55,935 nucleotides of DNA from an uncultured Gammaproteobacteria bacterium (GCA_947259075.1 CAMYKQ010000027.1:1-55935); one strand, 5' to 3'. Counted from the first letter of the stretch, positions 35,064 to 44,600 are shown. The notes: a model not told the origin generated them from the letters alone. Numbers and translations: made by a program.

Positions 35064-36344
35064 TCAGGCGCCGTGAATCGCGCTGCGCCAGTACATGAAA
35101 TTAAAGTCTTCCGCCGGCTGGGTGCCCAAGGCCACGGTTTCTATGACGCTGTCATCCGTGCCGTCGAGCACCGACACGCTGCCGTCGCTGGGGTTGGGCA
35201 CGAACACCAGGCCATCCTCGTCTTCGATGTGGAGGAAGGCGATGGAGCGCCGGCCGCAATCGGCGCCGCCGACCTTTACTTCTTTCATTAAAGTCAGTTT
35301 GGGTAATCTCGAGCTGTCAAATACCAGCAAGCGGTCGAGCTTGGAATTTTCTTTTTGAATCCCTTTGCCGGTCGCCGCGGTGGTGACGTAGAGTTTGCTG
35401 CCATCACTGTTAAAGCGATACACGCTGGGATAAATATCCGGTAAATCCACGGTGGTGGCGATGTCGCCGCTGGCGGCGTCCATCACGCTGAGGCGGCCGA
35501 TGATGTGCTCCGCGTCGGATTTGCGGTCCACGCCTTTGCCAATGAGAAATCGGCCATTGGGACTCAGCAGCAAGTTACTGCTGGTTTTCATGGTGGCGGT
35601 TTTTTCAATGGTGTTGCTGGCCGGGTCGATGACGGCCACCGTGCCATAACCGTTGTTGAGGTTGTAGACCTTGCCGGTCACATTTGAGTACACCATGCCG
35701 TGAGGAAAGGCGTTATTGGGCAGGCGGTCTTTATGGCCTTCCTCGTGGGCGGCGTCGCACAGATTGAGGGTGCTTATGACCTTGAGGTAGCTGGCTGCGT
35801 CGGCGGGGTCGTAGCCCACCACCGTGATAGAACCTTCCATCAAATTGCTGAGAAAGGCGCGGCGCGGCGTGTTGGGTGTTTGCGGCGTGGGGCCGGTGAA
35901 GGCGACGACGTGATGGCCGCGGCCGGCGCAGATGGTTTTAATCGGGCTGGCGGGCAGATCGCCGCCCGCGCTGTCGATGACGGTGACGGGTGAGCCATTG
36001 CCGCCGCAAGTGATCGGGTCGATGCCTTTTTCCTTATCGCCGTCGCTCACCATCCAATAAGTCTGGGTAGTGAGATCGCGGTAGGCGTAGGCGGCGATGG
36101 CGTCGGCGGGCAGGTCTTTTTGCGCGCTGATACGCTTGCTCACCGGGTCGAGCAAAATGGCGGAGCGGTCGCTGTGCATACCGATTAAGACGGGTCTTTT
36201 TGCTTCTTCCAGGCCGCTGGCGGGTGCTTGCGGCACGCGGTAGGTTTGGGTCTTGCCGTTGTGGCGCTCAATCAAGACGAGACTGCTATTGCCCTCGATA
36301 CTGAGATGGCAAACGCAGGACCAGCTGGTGTGCTTGTTCGACAT
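35064..36344 (-). CDS. YVTN/YncE-like beta-propeller protein (copy 2)
   Basis: The 426-residue protein is a clear paralogue of the 504-1760 product. Shared blocks include PVLIGMHSDRSAILLDPVSKRI, CAGRGHH (residues 139-145), VVGYDPADAASYLKVISTL, NNAFPHGMVYS and VYNLNNGYGTVAVIDP. It begins MSNKHTSWSCVCHLSIEGNS with no signal peptide, so it too appears cytoplasmic. The conserved Cys and His-His in CxGRGHH and the acidic LCDAAHEEG hint at a shared bound ligand or metal. The start follows a gggcgaaa purine stretch. It stands alone, between ppnP and gluQ. Function unknown. Confidence 0.8.
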   Translation of the reverse strand: MSNKHTSWSCVCHLSIEGNSSLVLIERHNGKTQTYRVPQAPASGLEEAKRPVLIGMHSDRSAILLDPVSKRISAQKDLPADAIAAYAYRDLTTQTYWMVSDGDKEKGIDPITCGGNGSPVTVIDSAGGDLPASPIKTICAGRGHHVVAFTGPTPQTPNTPRRAFLSNLMEGSITVVGYDPADAASYLKVISTLNLCDAAHEEGHKDRLPNNAFPHGMVYSNVTGKVYNLNNGYGTVAVIDPASNTIEKTATMKTSSNLLLSPNGRFLIGKGVDRKSDAEHIIGRLSVMDAASGDIATTVDLPDIYPSVYRFNSDGSKLYVTTAATGKGIQKENSKLDRLLVFDSSRLPKLTLMKEVKVGGADCGRRSIAFLHIEDEDGLVFVPNPSDGSVSVLDGTDDSVIETVALGTQPAEDFNFMYWRSAIHGA

Positions 36345-36409
36345 ATTATTTCGCCCTTAATAACCCGCAAAGGCGTCATGATAAACGTTTTGTGCGTGTG
36401 GATGCTACG

Positions 36410-37381
36410 TTAGGCCAGTGTTGCGTGGCGTGAGTCCGGGCTTGTGGCGGCGGCAATGAGCCGGGCACGCAAGGCGGCGCTGTCCAAGCTGTGCAGCAGT
36501 TCCGTGGTGGAGAGCGGCTCGGCGCGGGCTAGGAGTCCAATGCTGGCGGCGAGCTGCCCGACTACCGCCTGTGGCGTGATCTTGCGCGCGCGCAGTGGCG
36601 CTAAGCCGCTAGCGCCGTCGCGCTTGGCCAGCCGCCGGCCTTGCGCGTCGTGCAGCAAGGGCACGTGCCAATAACGCGGTAGCGGCAGGCCGAGGCTCTG
36701 AAGTAAATCCAATTGGCGGGGGGTGGAGTCAAGCAAGTCGGCACCGCGCAGGACATCGGTGATACCCATTAGCGCGTCGTCCACGGCGACCGCCAGCTGG
36801 TAGGCGAATATCCCATCGGCGCGGCGTACCACGAAGTCGCCGACATCGGTATCCATGACTTGAATCAGCGGTGCGCTGATTTCATCGCGCAGCTCAATAG
36901 CGTTGGCGTGAGTGCGGTAGCGCCACGCGGCATGACGATTCTTCGGTGTGTCACCGCTGCCGTCGAAGTGACGGCAGGTGCCGGGATAAATGCCGCTGTG
37001 TGCCGGGCCATGGGGTGCGCTGGCGGCGTGGGCGATATCTTTGCGCGAGCAATAACAGGGAAACAGCCGGCCTTGTGCGCGCAGCCGCTCGAAGGCATTT
37101 TCGTAGAGTTCGCCGCGTTGTGATTGCAGATAAGGGCCATTCGGGCCGCCTGCATCCGGGCCTTCGTCCCAATCCAGGCCGAGCCAACGCAGGTCGCGGA
37201 TAATCTCATCGATGTATTCGGGGCGCGAGCGTGGCAGGTCGAGATCTTCAATTCTTAAAATGAAATGGCCTCCCGCTAAGCGTGTTTGCAGCCAAGCGAG
37301 CAGGGCCGTGCGCAAATTACCCAAGTGCAAGGGTCCCGTGGGGCTGGGCGCGTACCGGCCCTTAATTTGTATGGCGCTCAT
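36410..37381 (-). CDS. gluQ: Glutamyl-Q tRNA(Asp) synthetase
   Basis: The 323-residue enzyme is a truncated class I synthetase. It has the HIGH-type motif YAPSPTGPLHLGNLRTALLAWL, the zinc site FPCYCSRKDI, a DVLRGADLLDSTPRQ segment and the KMSKS-type motif RRLAKRDGA. It lacks the anticodon-binding domain of GluRS, as expected for GluQ-RS. It charges the queuosine base of tRNA(Asp) with glutamate. In some genomes it follows dksA; that is not seen here. The start at 37381 fits conservation. Confidence 0.94.
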   Translation of the reverse strand: MSAIQIKGRYAPSPTGPLHLGNLRTALLAWLQTRLAGGHFILRIEDLDLPRSRPEYIDEIIRDLRWLGLDWDEGPDAGGPNGPYLQSQRGELYENAFERLRAQGRLFPCYCSRKDIAHAASAPHGPAHSGIYPGTCRHFDGSGDTPKNRHAAWRYRTHANAIELRDEISAPLIQVMDTDVGDFVVRRADGIFAYQLAVAVDDALMGITDVLRGADLLDSTPRQLDLLQSLGLPLPRYWHVPLLHDAQGRRLAKRDGASGLAPLRARKITPQAVVGQLAASIGLLARAEPLSTTELLHSLDSAALRARLIAAATSPDSRHATLA

Positions 37382-37801
37382 GCCTTAGCTATTCATCCGT
37401 CTGATTTATGACCTGCTCATTATAAGTAATGACCCTGTGTCGTACAGGGCCTTAATGAAGGGTGGGCGGTAAGGTCTCAGGCCAGGGGTTAGGGGTGGTC
37501 CTAAATTATAAGGGGGGCAAAGAGATAGGGTGGTTAGACGCGTCGCAGGTCGATATGTGACAAGTGCTCGCTTTTACTTGAGTTTAAATGTGATGCCGGA
37601 TTCAAAGGCATCTCGATGTGGCGTGGAGCGAAGGCCATGCTCTTGTTGAGATACGCATCTTGGCGCCTAGTAAATTTTCCTATAATTAATAATAAATTCT
37701 CGCCGTTATAACTGTTACGGCTAATTATTACTTGATGCGGGTCGTTCGTATCCGCAATGGATAAGAACCAGGACCTTCACGATTGAGATGGGCAGCTGAA
37801 G
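37382..37801. other. 420-bp intergenic region upstream of the signalling operon
   Basis: The region changes from GC-rich near gluQ to A+T-rich near 37.6 kb, at the border of the signalling operon. A possible promoter (37660-37686) is annotated separately. No gene, repeat or terminator was recognised in it. Confidence 0.5.
37660..37686 (+). promoter_or_regulatory. Possible promoter of the four-gene signalling operon
   Basis: TATAAT at 37681-37686 is a perfect -10 box. TTGGCG at 37660-37665 gives a -35-like element with a short 15-base spacer. It lies about 115 bases before the first gene. The short spacing lowers confidence. Confidence 0.4.
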
Positions 37802-38632
37802 ATGGAGCGTACCTTATTATTGGTGGATGACGAAGAGAATATTCTCGCGGCACTCACGCGCGTGTTGCGCAAGGAAGGGTACACGATATTGAAAGCGGAG
37901 AGTGGCGACCAGGCGCTCGTCATTCTTTCTCAGTGTCAAGTTGGCGTCATTATTTCTGATCAGCGTATGCCCGGCATGACGGGCACTGAATTTTTGACGA
38001 AAGCGAAATGCCTGTACCCAGATACGGTGCGCATCGTTTTGAGTGGGTACACCGATTTGAGTTCCGTTACTGAAGCCATCAATCAGGGTGCGATATACAA
38101 ATACATCACTAAGCCGTGGAATGATGAATTGGTGCGCGCCGATGTGAGAGAAGGGTTCGATCGTTATGAAATGAAAATGGAGAATAGGCGTCTCGTTACG
38201 GAGGTGAAAGAGGCAAATGACATACTCTCCTCCATCAACAAGAGTCTATCACTCGAAGCCATTAAAAAAACAGATGAAGCCCGTTTGAGTCTTCAGGTTC
38301 TGAGGATGTCTCAGGCTGTTTTGGAAGAGATGCCGATTGGTTTGCTCGGCATCGATCCGCATGGCTTGGTTGTGGTCGCCAATAAAGCAGCGCATCGCTT
38401 GTTAGGTAATGAATATGCCGGGCTTGTTGGTATTCAAGCTAATGACGTCCTCCCCCATGATTTATGTAAATTCTACGAAGAAGAAGGAATGGGGGAGTGG
38501 GTGATAATAAATCTTCCAAGCAATGAACGAGTCAGCGTGCGTTATCTCAATTTACATTCACTATCTCCGTCGCAAGGAGCAATGTTATTCCTAATCCCAT
38601 TAACGCATTCTGAATTTAATAAAGAATCATGA
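37802..38632 (+). CDS. Response regulator with REC and PAS domains
   Basis: The 276-residue protein has an N-terminal receiver domain, with acidic pair LLLVDDEEN and phospho-acceptor Asp53 in ISDQRMPGMTG, ending KYITKPWNDE. A helical linker covers about residues 115-170 and a PAS-like domain 175-260 (VLEEMPIGLLGIDPHGLVVVANKAAHRLLGNEY). There is no DNA-binding or output enzyme domain, so it is likely a relay or protein-interaction regulator. It resembles the receiver of the REC-HD-GYP protein in the same operon. The HDOD gene follows 19 nt later. Confidence 0.85.
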   Translation: MERTLLLVDDEENILAALTRVLRKEGYTILKAESGDQALVILSQCQVGVIISDQRMPGMTGTEFLTKAKCLYPDTVRIVLSGYTDLSSVTEAINQGAIYKYITKPWNDELVRADVREGFDRYEMKMENRRLVTEVKEANDILSSINKSLSLEAIKKTDEARLSLQVLRMSQAVLEEMPIGLLGIDPHGLVVVANKAAHRLLGNEYAGLVGIQANDVLPHDLCKFYEEEGMGEWVIINLPSNERVSVRYLNLHSLSPSQGAMLFLIPLTHSEFNKES

Positions 38633-38651
38633 AAATGATGGTGTTATCAGT

Positions 38652-39521
38652 ATGAATAAAAATAAATTAGATAGCTTCGTGGACGAGGTGGATAAGGTTT
38701 GGTGTTTCCCAGAGACGGCAATGGAGGTTTTGGCTCTGATAGATAGTCAAGACGTCAATATTACTGAAGTAGTGGATATGTTGGTGAGGGATCAGCGTTT
38801 AGTTGGCAGGGTATTGCAGATCGCCAATTCTCCTTTTTATGGGCTTTCTGGAGCGATTGGTTCGATTAAGGAAGCATGCATAATAATTGGTCTTAATTCT
38901 TTGCGCCGCATTGTCCTTGCGGCGGGCCTCGCGGGAGCCATGGCCGATACTCGGCAAAGCCGTAAAGACGAATATAGTGCGTGGCTTCACGCTATTCATG
39001 TGGCGGAGATGTCGAGGCTGATAGCGAAAAAGGCCAATCTCAATGAAGATACGGCATTTACGATTGGCTTACTTCATGATATCGGCGAAGCACTAATAGT
39101 TCTGGTCTCGCCAGATGTGAGGGATGAAGTGGATGCGCGCATGGAAGAGGCGGGCTGCTCATTGCTTGAGGCGGAAGAAATGGTGCTTGGATTCAATCAT
39201 GGTGAGTTGGGGGAGAAAATAGCTGGGCGATGGCGGCTTCCTAGTGATGTGATTCGCGCCATTGCTGTGCATCATACTCCCACTCAAGATGATCTCTCAT
39301 CATATGTGGGCGTGATATATTTAGCCAATAATTTATGCAGAAAGTTAATTAATTATGGCGAGAAAAATCTGGGTAATGACGCTATGTCAGAAGAAATTAT
39401 AAGTGCGCTTTGCATAAAAGAGGATGAGGTGGCTAATCTGCATGTGGAAGCAAAAGAATCCTTAGAGAAGATATTGGAAAGTTTTGTAAGCATGGGGATG
39501 AATAGCGGTCATGACCGATAA
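38652..39521 (+). CDS. HDOD-domain protein
   Basis: The 289-residue protein has an HDOD domain over about residues 10-210. Key pieces are QRLVGRVLQIANSPFYGLSGAIGSIKEACIIIGLNSLRRIVLA, HAIHVAEMSRLIAKKANLNEDTAFTIGLLHDIGEALIVL and NHGELGEKIAGRWRLPSDVIRAIAVHHTP. HDOD proteins lack full HD phosphohydrolase activity and act in signalling; here GLLHDIGE retains an HD pair, so residual activity cannot be excluded. It overlaps the kinase gene by 11 nt. Codons are more A+T-rich than in flanking genes. Confidence 0.88.
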   Translation: MNKNKLDSFVDEVDKVWCFPETAMEVLALIDSQDVNITEVVDMLVRDQRLVGRVLQIANSPFYGLSGAIGSIKEACIIIGLNSLRRIVLAAGLAGAMADTRQSRKDEYSAWLHAIHVAEMSRLIAKKANLNEDTAFTIGLLHDIGEALIVLVSPDVRDEVDARMEEAGCSLLEAEEMVLGFNHGELGEKIAGRWRLPSDVIRAIAVHHTPTQDDLSSYVGVIYLANNLCRKLINYGEKNLGNDAMSEEIISALCIKEDEVANLHVEAKESLEKILESFVSMGMNSGHDR

Positions 39522-41640
39522 GATTATTTTCCCACTCAAGGGTGGGGAATCCTGGATTTCAGTAATTTTAATATTGTGTGCGGGAGTCATTTTCATAATC
39601 GCTGGTCACGAAATAAATGATGCCGCATTTTCGCGTTCAGAGCAGATGAGAGACGTCTCATTAGATGTTAAGACTATTATAGTCTTGGTGGAAGTCTATG
39701 AGGATAAGGGCGCCTCAGTTGTCGGAGGTCGGTTTGGTGGTGAAATAAAGAATAAAGCCGACAAGATAAAAAATCTCAATGAAGTAATTCTTAATGAGCG
39801 GAGTATTTTTACTGACCTTGTGGCCCAAGATTCGAGAGAAGTTTTGTTATTACTGGGGGATGTTCTTGACGATATTTTGGTTAAATTAGATGGAGAGCCA
39901 TTTCTGGAGGCGGATATATATTCACGAAATCTTCATGATTTGCGGAATATTTATTCTGGGATTGATTATGAAATAAGTCGTATTGAAGATAAAAAATATT
40001 ATTTAATTTTATTGAGTGATGGCGGCGCCATTTTGATGCTTTTCATCCTTTCTTTAATCATGATGCTATCAGAAAGAAAATATAGATCGGAAGAAAGCTC
40101 GAGGTGCGATTGGTTTAATGAGAGGGTGAAGTCAAGGACGGAAGAATTGGAGGCATCCCTAGAAAAAAATAAAAGCCAGATAGATTCATTGGCGCGAGCT
40201 AATATTAGGTTGGTTGTGCTCAGAGCGGCGCTAGAGAGACTTCAAGATGCTTCTAAATATTTCACGCTTGGTGATAAATCTTCACCTTTAATGGAGAGCG
40301 TGGTGAAGGATGTTATGAGTCTTACGGAATCCCGGCGTGGATTTATGGCGCTAATCGACGACAACGGCTATGTGCATAACGTGTTTGTTTCTGGGTTCTC
40401 TGCGGAATTTTCTGATGGTTTGATCGGAAAATCGGCGCGTGTGGGAATATTGGGGTTGATTGTTGGTGATGCGGGTTCAGTTAAAATGGATGATCTTTCC
40501 TCGCGAACCGAGATCATGGCTGATTGCCCGGAGTGTCGCTCTGTGCATTCTTTGTTGGGATATTCTATTCTGGTTGGTGGAATGGTTCGCGGCGTGATTT
40601 GTTTGGCGGATAAACGAGATGGCACCGTGTTTGACGCAGATGATGAGGCGGTTCTTAGTTTGTTTGCCATCGATGTGGCGCATGCGATGGAAAGGATGAT
40701 GATGCTTGAGGAATTGCATGGCCGAAATGCTGAGTTGGAATCAGAGAAGGCGATGCAAAATAGGCTCATTGATAAATTGCGGCAAGCACAGACACAATTA
40801 TTGCAGACGGAAAAGATGGCCTCTATTGGCCAATTAGCCGCGGGAGTCGCTCATGAGATAAATAATCCCGTTGGCTATATAAACTCTAATTTAAATTCGC
40901 TTAAGGCTTATCTGGGTGACATTTTTAGATTTCTTGATGCACATGAAAATATTGTTTCAAATTTAGGTAAACATACTTATGGAGTAAGTGCAATAGACGA
41001 TATGAGGCGTGAAATTGATATGGATTATTTGAGGGGGGATCTGACGAATCTTGTTCTTGAGAGTATGGAGGGGGCCAGCCGGGTTATAAAGATAGTAAAA
41101 GACCTTAAAGAATTCTCTCACATTGATATGGACAAGTTCGAAATTGTGGATATTCACAATGGTCTTGAAAGTACTTTGAATATCGTGAGAAATGAGATCA
41201 AGTATAAAGCTGGCGTGATAAAAGAATATGGCGATCTTCCTGAAATTGAGTGTGTTCCAGCGCAAATAAACCAGGTCTTCATGAATATCCTAATTAATGC
41301 GGCGCATGCCATCGAAGAAAAAGGAACAATAACGATAAAGACGGGTAGCGTTGATGGTCGTGTATGGGTTGAAATATCTGATAATGGGATGGGGATTGGT
41401 CAAGATGCTCTGAAGAGGATATTTGATCCGTTCTTCACGACAAAACCAGTGGGGAAAGGTACGGGGCTAGGTTTATCCATTAGCTATGGAATTATCGCCA
41501 AGCATAACGGAAAAATTGAAGTCGAAAATAACAAGGATGGAGGGGCTTGTTTTAGGGTCTGGTTACCTGTGCGTCATAGCATAGAGGAGCATGGATCGCC
41601 AAGCGCCGGCGATTTTAATTTGGCGGCGGGAGGAAATTGA
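39511..41640 (+). CDS. Membrane sensor histidine kinase with GAF domain
   Basis: The 709-residue kinase has membrane segments near residues 15-34 and 165-187, with a helical sensor region of about 130 residues between them. A coiled coil spans about 195-240 and a GAF-like domain about 245-400. The HisKA box is MASIGQLAAGVAHEINNPVGYINSN with His448. The ATPase domain has FMNILINAAHAIEE (N box), EISDNGMGIG (G1), FDPFFTTKPVGKGTGLGLSISYGI (F and G2). It probably phosphorylates the two REC proteins encoded with it. The GAF ligand is unknown; CPECRSVH near residue 339 could bind metal. Confidence 0.92.
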   Translation: MTDKIIFPLKGGESWISVILILCAGVIFIIAGHEINDAAFSRSEQMRDVSLDVKTIIVLVEVYEDKGASVVGGRFGGEIKNKADKIKNLNEVILNERSIFTDLVAQDSREVLLLLGDVLDDILVKLDGEPFLEADIYSRNLHDLRNIYSGIDYEISRIEDKKYYLILLSDGGAILMLFILSLIMMLSERKYRSEESSRCDWFNERVKSRTEELEASLEKNKSQIDSLARANIRLVVLRAALERLQDASKYFTLGDKSSPLMESVVKDVMSLTESRRGFMALIDDNGYVHNVFVSGFSAEFSDGLIGKSARVGILGLIVGDAGSVKMDDLSSRTEIMADCPECRSVHSLLGYSILVGGMVRGVICLADKRDGTVFDADDEAVLSLFAIDVAHAMERMMMLEELHGRNAELESEKAMQNRLIDKLRQAQTQLLQTEKMASIGQLAAGVAHEINNPVGYINSNLNSLKAYLGDIFRFLDAHENIVSNLGKHTYGVSAIDDMRREIDMDYLRGDLTNLVLESMEGASRVIKIVKDLKEFSHIDMDKFEIVDIHNGLESTLNIVRNEIKYKAGVIKEYGDLPEIECVPAQINQVFMNILINAAHAIEEKGTITIKTGSVDGRVWVEISDNGMGIGQDALKRIFDPFFTTKPVGKGTGLGLSISYGIIAKHNGKIEVENNKDGGACFRVWLPVRHSIEEHGSPSAGDFNLAAGGN

Positions 41641-41643
41641 ATT

Positions 41644-42930
41644 ATGTCCGCGTTTGAAGCGAATCAGATTACCATTCTTTGTGTTGACGATGAGCCAAAT
41701 ATTCTTTCCTCCTTGAAGAGGGTATTTAAGCCCGTTGGTTATATGATTGAAACGGCTCAGAGCGCGGTGGAAGGATTGAAGATTCTTGAGAGTAATACGG
41801 TTGATTTGGTTATTTCAGATATGCGTATGCCTGATATGGATGGCGCGGAATTCTTTTCCCGTGTTGTTGAGAAATGGCCGCTCACGGTTAGAATTCTGCT
41901 AACCGGGCATGCTGATATGGCCTCTACCGTGGAAGCGGTTAATAAAGGAAATATTTACAGGTATATAAGTAAACCATGGGAGGAAAATGACCTAAAGCTC
42001 ACGGTAAGAAGCGGGATCGAGCAAAGATACTTAGAGCAAGAGCGCCGCCGTTTAGAGAAAATTACTTATAGACAAAATGAAGAGCTGCTTGAGATCAACT
42101 CGCAGCTGGAAGAAAAGGTGAATAAAAGGACCAACGAACTTGTTAAGGCCAATGAGGCTTTGCATACAAATTATGCGCTGACGATTAAAGTCTTCGCCAA
42201 TCTTATTGAGATGCGCGCACCTTTCTTGGCCGGGCATTCTCGCCGGGTTGGTGAATTATGTAAAAAGGTCGCCTTAAAATTGGGGATGAACGAAAATGAG
42301 GTGCAGAATGTTCTATATGCCGCCTTGCTCCATGATATTGGCAAGATAGGTTTCCCCGACACCTTGCTTTCAAAGCCCTACGATACATTGGACGGTCATG
42401 AGTTAGAGCGCGTTCGCGCGCATCCGGTCACGAGCCAAGGTATTTTGGTTACGCTGGATCCGCTGCAAGAAGCCGGGTGGATTATTCGCAATCATCACGA
42501 GCGTTATGATGGTGGTGGTTATCCAAGCGGGATTAAGGGCGATGAGATACCCATGGGCGCGAGAATTCTGGCGATTGTTAACGATTATGATGCGTTACAG
42601 CTTGGTACTCTGACTAGAGTAAAAATGAACGATATTCAGGCGCGGCGTTACCTCAATGAGCACGCGGGCACGCATTACGATCCAAAGATCGTGCCGGTTT
42701 TTCTCGAGGTGTTGGATGCCGAGGAAATTGAAAATGGCGTTAAACCTGCTGTATTTGGCACGAGTGAGCTTGAGTACGGCATGGTGCTGGCTAAAGATCT
42801 GGTGGCGAAAGATGGAATCCTGCTGCTTTCTAGAGGCTTTGTGCTCGATGAGAAAATGATTAAAAAAATGCAGACTTTCGAAAAATTGGTGGCGTGCAAG
42901 CTGGAGGTTCACGTCGTGCGTAAGGCTTAA
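41644..42930 (+). CDS. REC-HD-GYP cyclic-di-GMP phosphodiesterase, RpfG-like
   Basis: The 428-residue protein has a receiver domain (phospho-acceptor Asp59 in ISDMRMPDMDG, end RYISKPWEEN). A coiled-coil linker lies at about residues 125-175 and the HD-GYP domain from about 178. Catalytic features are HSRRVGELC, LLHDIGKIGFPD (His230, Asp231), and HHERYDGGGYPSGIKGDEIP around residue 284. All ligands look intact, so it should hydrolyse cyclic di-GMP under phosphorylation control. A further 70-residue C-terminal region follows. It is the last gene of the operon, 3 nt after the kinase. Confidence 0.93.
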   Translation: MSAFEANQITILCVDDEPNILSSLKRVFKPVGYMIETAQSAVEGLKILESNTVDLVISDMRMPDMDGAEFFSRVVEKWPLTVRILLTGHADMASTVEAVNKGNIYRYISKPWEENDLKLTVRSGIEQRYLEQERRRLEKITYRQNEELLEINSQLEEKVNKRTNELVKANEALHTNYALTIKVFANLIEMRAPFLAGHSRRVGELCKKVALKLGMNENEVQNVLYAALLHDIGKIGFPDTLLSKPYDTLDGHELERVRAHPVTSQGILVTLDPLQEAGWIIRNHHERYDGGGYPSGIKGDEIPMGARILAIVNDYDALQLGTLTRVKMNDIQARRYLNEHAGTHYDPKIVPVFLEVLDAEEIENGVKPAVFGTSELEYGMVLAKDLVAKDGILLLSRGFVLDEKMIKKMQTFEKLVACKLEVHVVRKA

Positions 42931-43104
42931 ATGTTTCGCGTTACTATGGAGCATGACGCTTAACAGGCTATTTATACCGATGAGTCCATGCTGATGTTGG
43001 TGAGTGTGCGTCTATTAATGGCGCGAGAGGGCATTCAAAACCCGTGGATTCAACCCGCTAGCGCAACGGGCAGGTTGATGCCGAAAATACCTCATTAAGC
43101 ATTT

Positions 43105-43227
43105 TTATGCTAAGACTTCCCTTGGCCGGTTGTTCAGTTTGCCCATGATGCCCTGGATGTCTTTGTCGGTAATGGTGGTGAGGTTCCAGTCCTCGGGGAA
43201 ATATTGGCGGATGAGTCCATTGGCCTC
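43105..43227 (-). pseudogene. C-terminal remnant of an IS30-family transposase
   Basis: Read on the minus strand, 43227-43105 gives EANGLIRQYFPEDWNLTTIT and then DKDIQGIMGKLNNRPREVLA before a stop. This matches the conserved C-terminal end of IS30-family transposases (NGLIRQYFPK ... LNxRPRKxLG). The sequence upstream (43228 and above) is not transposase-like, and no full element or intact partner is present. It is a decayed insertion lying between the signalling operon and rmuC. Confidence 0.7.
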
Positions 43228-43280
43228 TCCTCCTAGTCTTCTCCCGGCGGGGGAGGCAAGAAAGGGTTTTCATTTGGAGC

Positions 43281-44600
43281 TTAATGTTTGGCGGGAGGCT
43301 CGAGTTCGCCGCCTTCTTTTTCGTGGGGCGCAGTTGTTTTGGCTTCTTCCATTTGGCGCACGCCTTTTTCGATTTGATCGAGGTCGGGCATGGGTTTGCG
43401 CGGGGTGATGCCCATCTCGGTGAATTTGCGCGCGCCGGGCATCACTTGACGTTCGAAGGAGCCCACCGCTTTGTTGTAGTGGTCGAGGCTGCTGCTGAGA
43501 TTTTTCCCGAGTTTGGATAAATGATCGGTGAAGGTGCTGAGACGTTGATACAGCTCTTCACCGAGGTCGCGAATCTTCTCCGCGTTTTCCGCTAGGCTGA
43601 GTTGGCGCCAGCCGTAACCTACCGCGCGCAATAAGGCGACGAAGCTGGTGGGGGTGGCGAGCACGACTTTTTGGCTGAGGGCATATTCGAGCAGGTCGCG
43701 GTCTACGTCCAGCGCGGCGCTGAGGAATTGATCGCCGGGGATGAACATCACCACGAAGTCGGGGCTGTGTTTGAATTGCGCCCAGTAACTGCGGCCGGCG
43801 AGTTCACGCACGCGGTCGCGCACCTTGCGCGCGTGGCGTTCCAGATGCCAAGTGCGCACCGTGTCGTCCGGCGCCTCCACCGCGCTTAGATAAGCATCCA
43901 ACGGGGTTTTAACGTCGACGACGATTTCACGGCCGTCGGGCATGCGCACCATCATGTCGGGGCGCAGATTGCCTTCTTCACCTTTGACGGTTTCTTGCTC
44001 GACGAAGTCGCAGTATTGCACCATGCCCGCCAATTCAGCGAGGCGCTTCAAGGTCATCTCGCCCCATTGGCCGCGCACTTCGGGACGGCGCAGGGCCTGT
44101 ACCAGGTTGCGGGTTTCGCCCTGCAACAGTTGCTGGGTCTGCGCCATGCTCTCCAAATGTTTGCTCAAGGAACCGTAGGCCTCTTTGCGTTCCTTCTCTA
44201 ATTCGCGCAACTGTTGTTCGGTACGGGTCAGCGCTTCTTTGACCGGCTGCATCAGCACGCCGATGGATTTTTCTTTTTGGTCGAGATCGCCTTGGGCGCG
44301 CACGTGAAATTGCTGCATGCCCTGCTGCGCGAGTTTGAGGAATTCCTCGGTGCTGTTGCGCAGCGCTTGGCTGGAGAGGGCGGCGAAGGTGTCGGTGAGC
44401 TGGTTGCGCGCGCTCTCGATCATCGCGACTTTTTCCTCGGTGGTGCGGCGCTCGATGCTGACCGTGGCCTTGAGGCTGGCATTTTCCTCGCGCAGCCCCG
44501 TGATCTGGCGCTGGGCGCGGATGTGGGCGAAGAAGGCGCCGCACAAGGCCGCCAGCGCGGTGAGCAGGGCCAAGGTGATGTAGGAAGCAGTTTCGGTCAT
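43281..44600 (-). CDS. rmuC: RmuC family DNA recombination protein
   Basis: The 439-residue protein has an N-terminal membrane anchor (YITLALLTALAALCGAFFAHI), then a long coiled coil (about residues 25-150). The RmuC nuclease-like core follows: VRGQWGEMTLKRLAELAGMVQYCDFVEQ, LRPDMMVRMPDGREIVVDVKTPLDAYL and FVVMFIPGDQFLSAALDVDRDLLEYALSQKVVLATPTSFVALL. The restriction-endonuclease-like motif (GxDMMVRxP ... VDVKTP) is intact. It limits DNA inversions and other rearrangements. ATG 44600 follows gaggga. Confidence 0.93.
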   Translation of the reverse strand: MTETASYITLALLTALAALCGAFFAHIRAQRQITGLREENASLKATVSIERRTTEEKVAMIESARNQLTDTFAALSSQALRNSTEEFLKLAQQGMQQFHVRAQGDLDQKEKSIGVLMQPVKEALTRTEQQLRELEKERKEAYGSLSKHLESMAQTQQLLQGETRNLVQALRRPEVRGQWGEMTLKRLAELAGMVQYCDFVEQETVKGEEGNLRPDMMVRMPDGREIVVDVKTPLDAYLSAVEAPDDTVRTWHLERHARKVRDRVRELAGRSYWAQFKHSPDFVVMFIPGDQFLSAALDVDRDLLEYALSQKVVLATPTSFVALLRAVGYGWRQLSLAENAEKIRDLGEELYQRLSTFTDHLSKLGKNLSSSLDHYNKAVGSFERQVMPGARKFTEMGITPRKPMPDLDQIEKGVRQMEEAKTTAPHEKEGGELEPPAKH

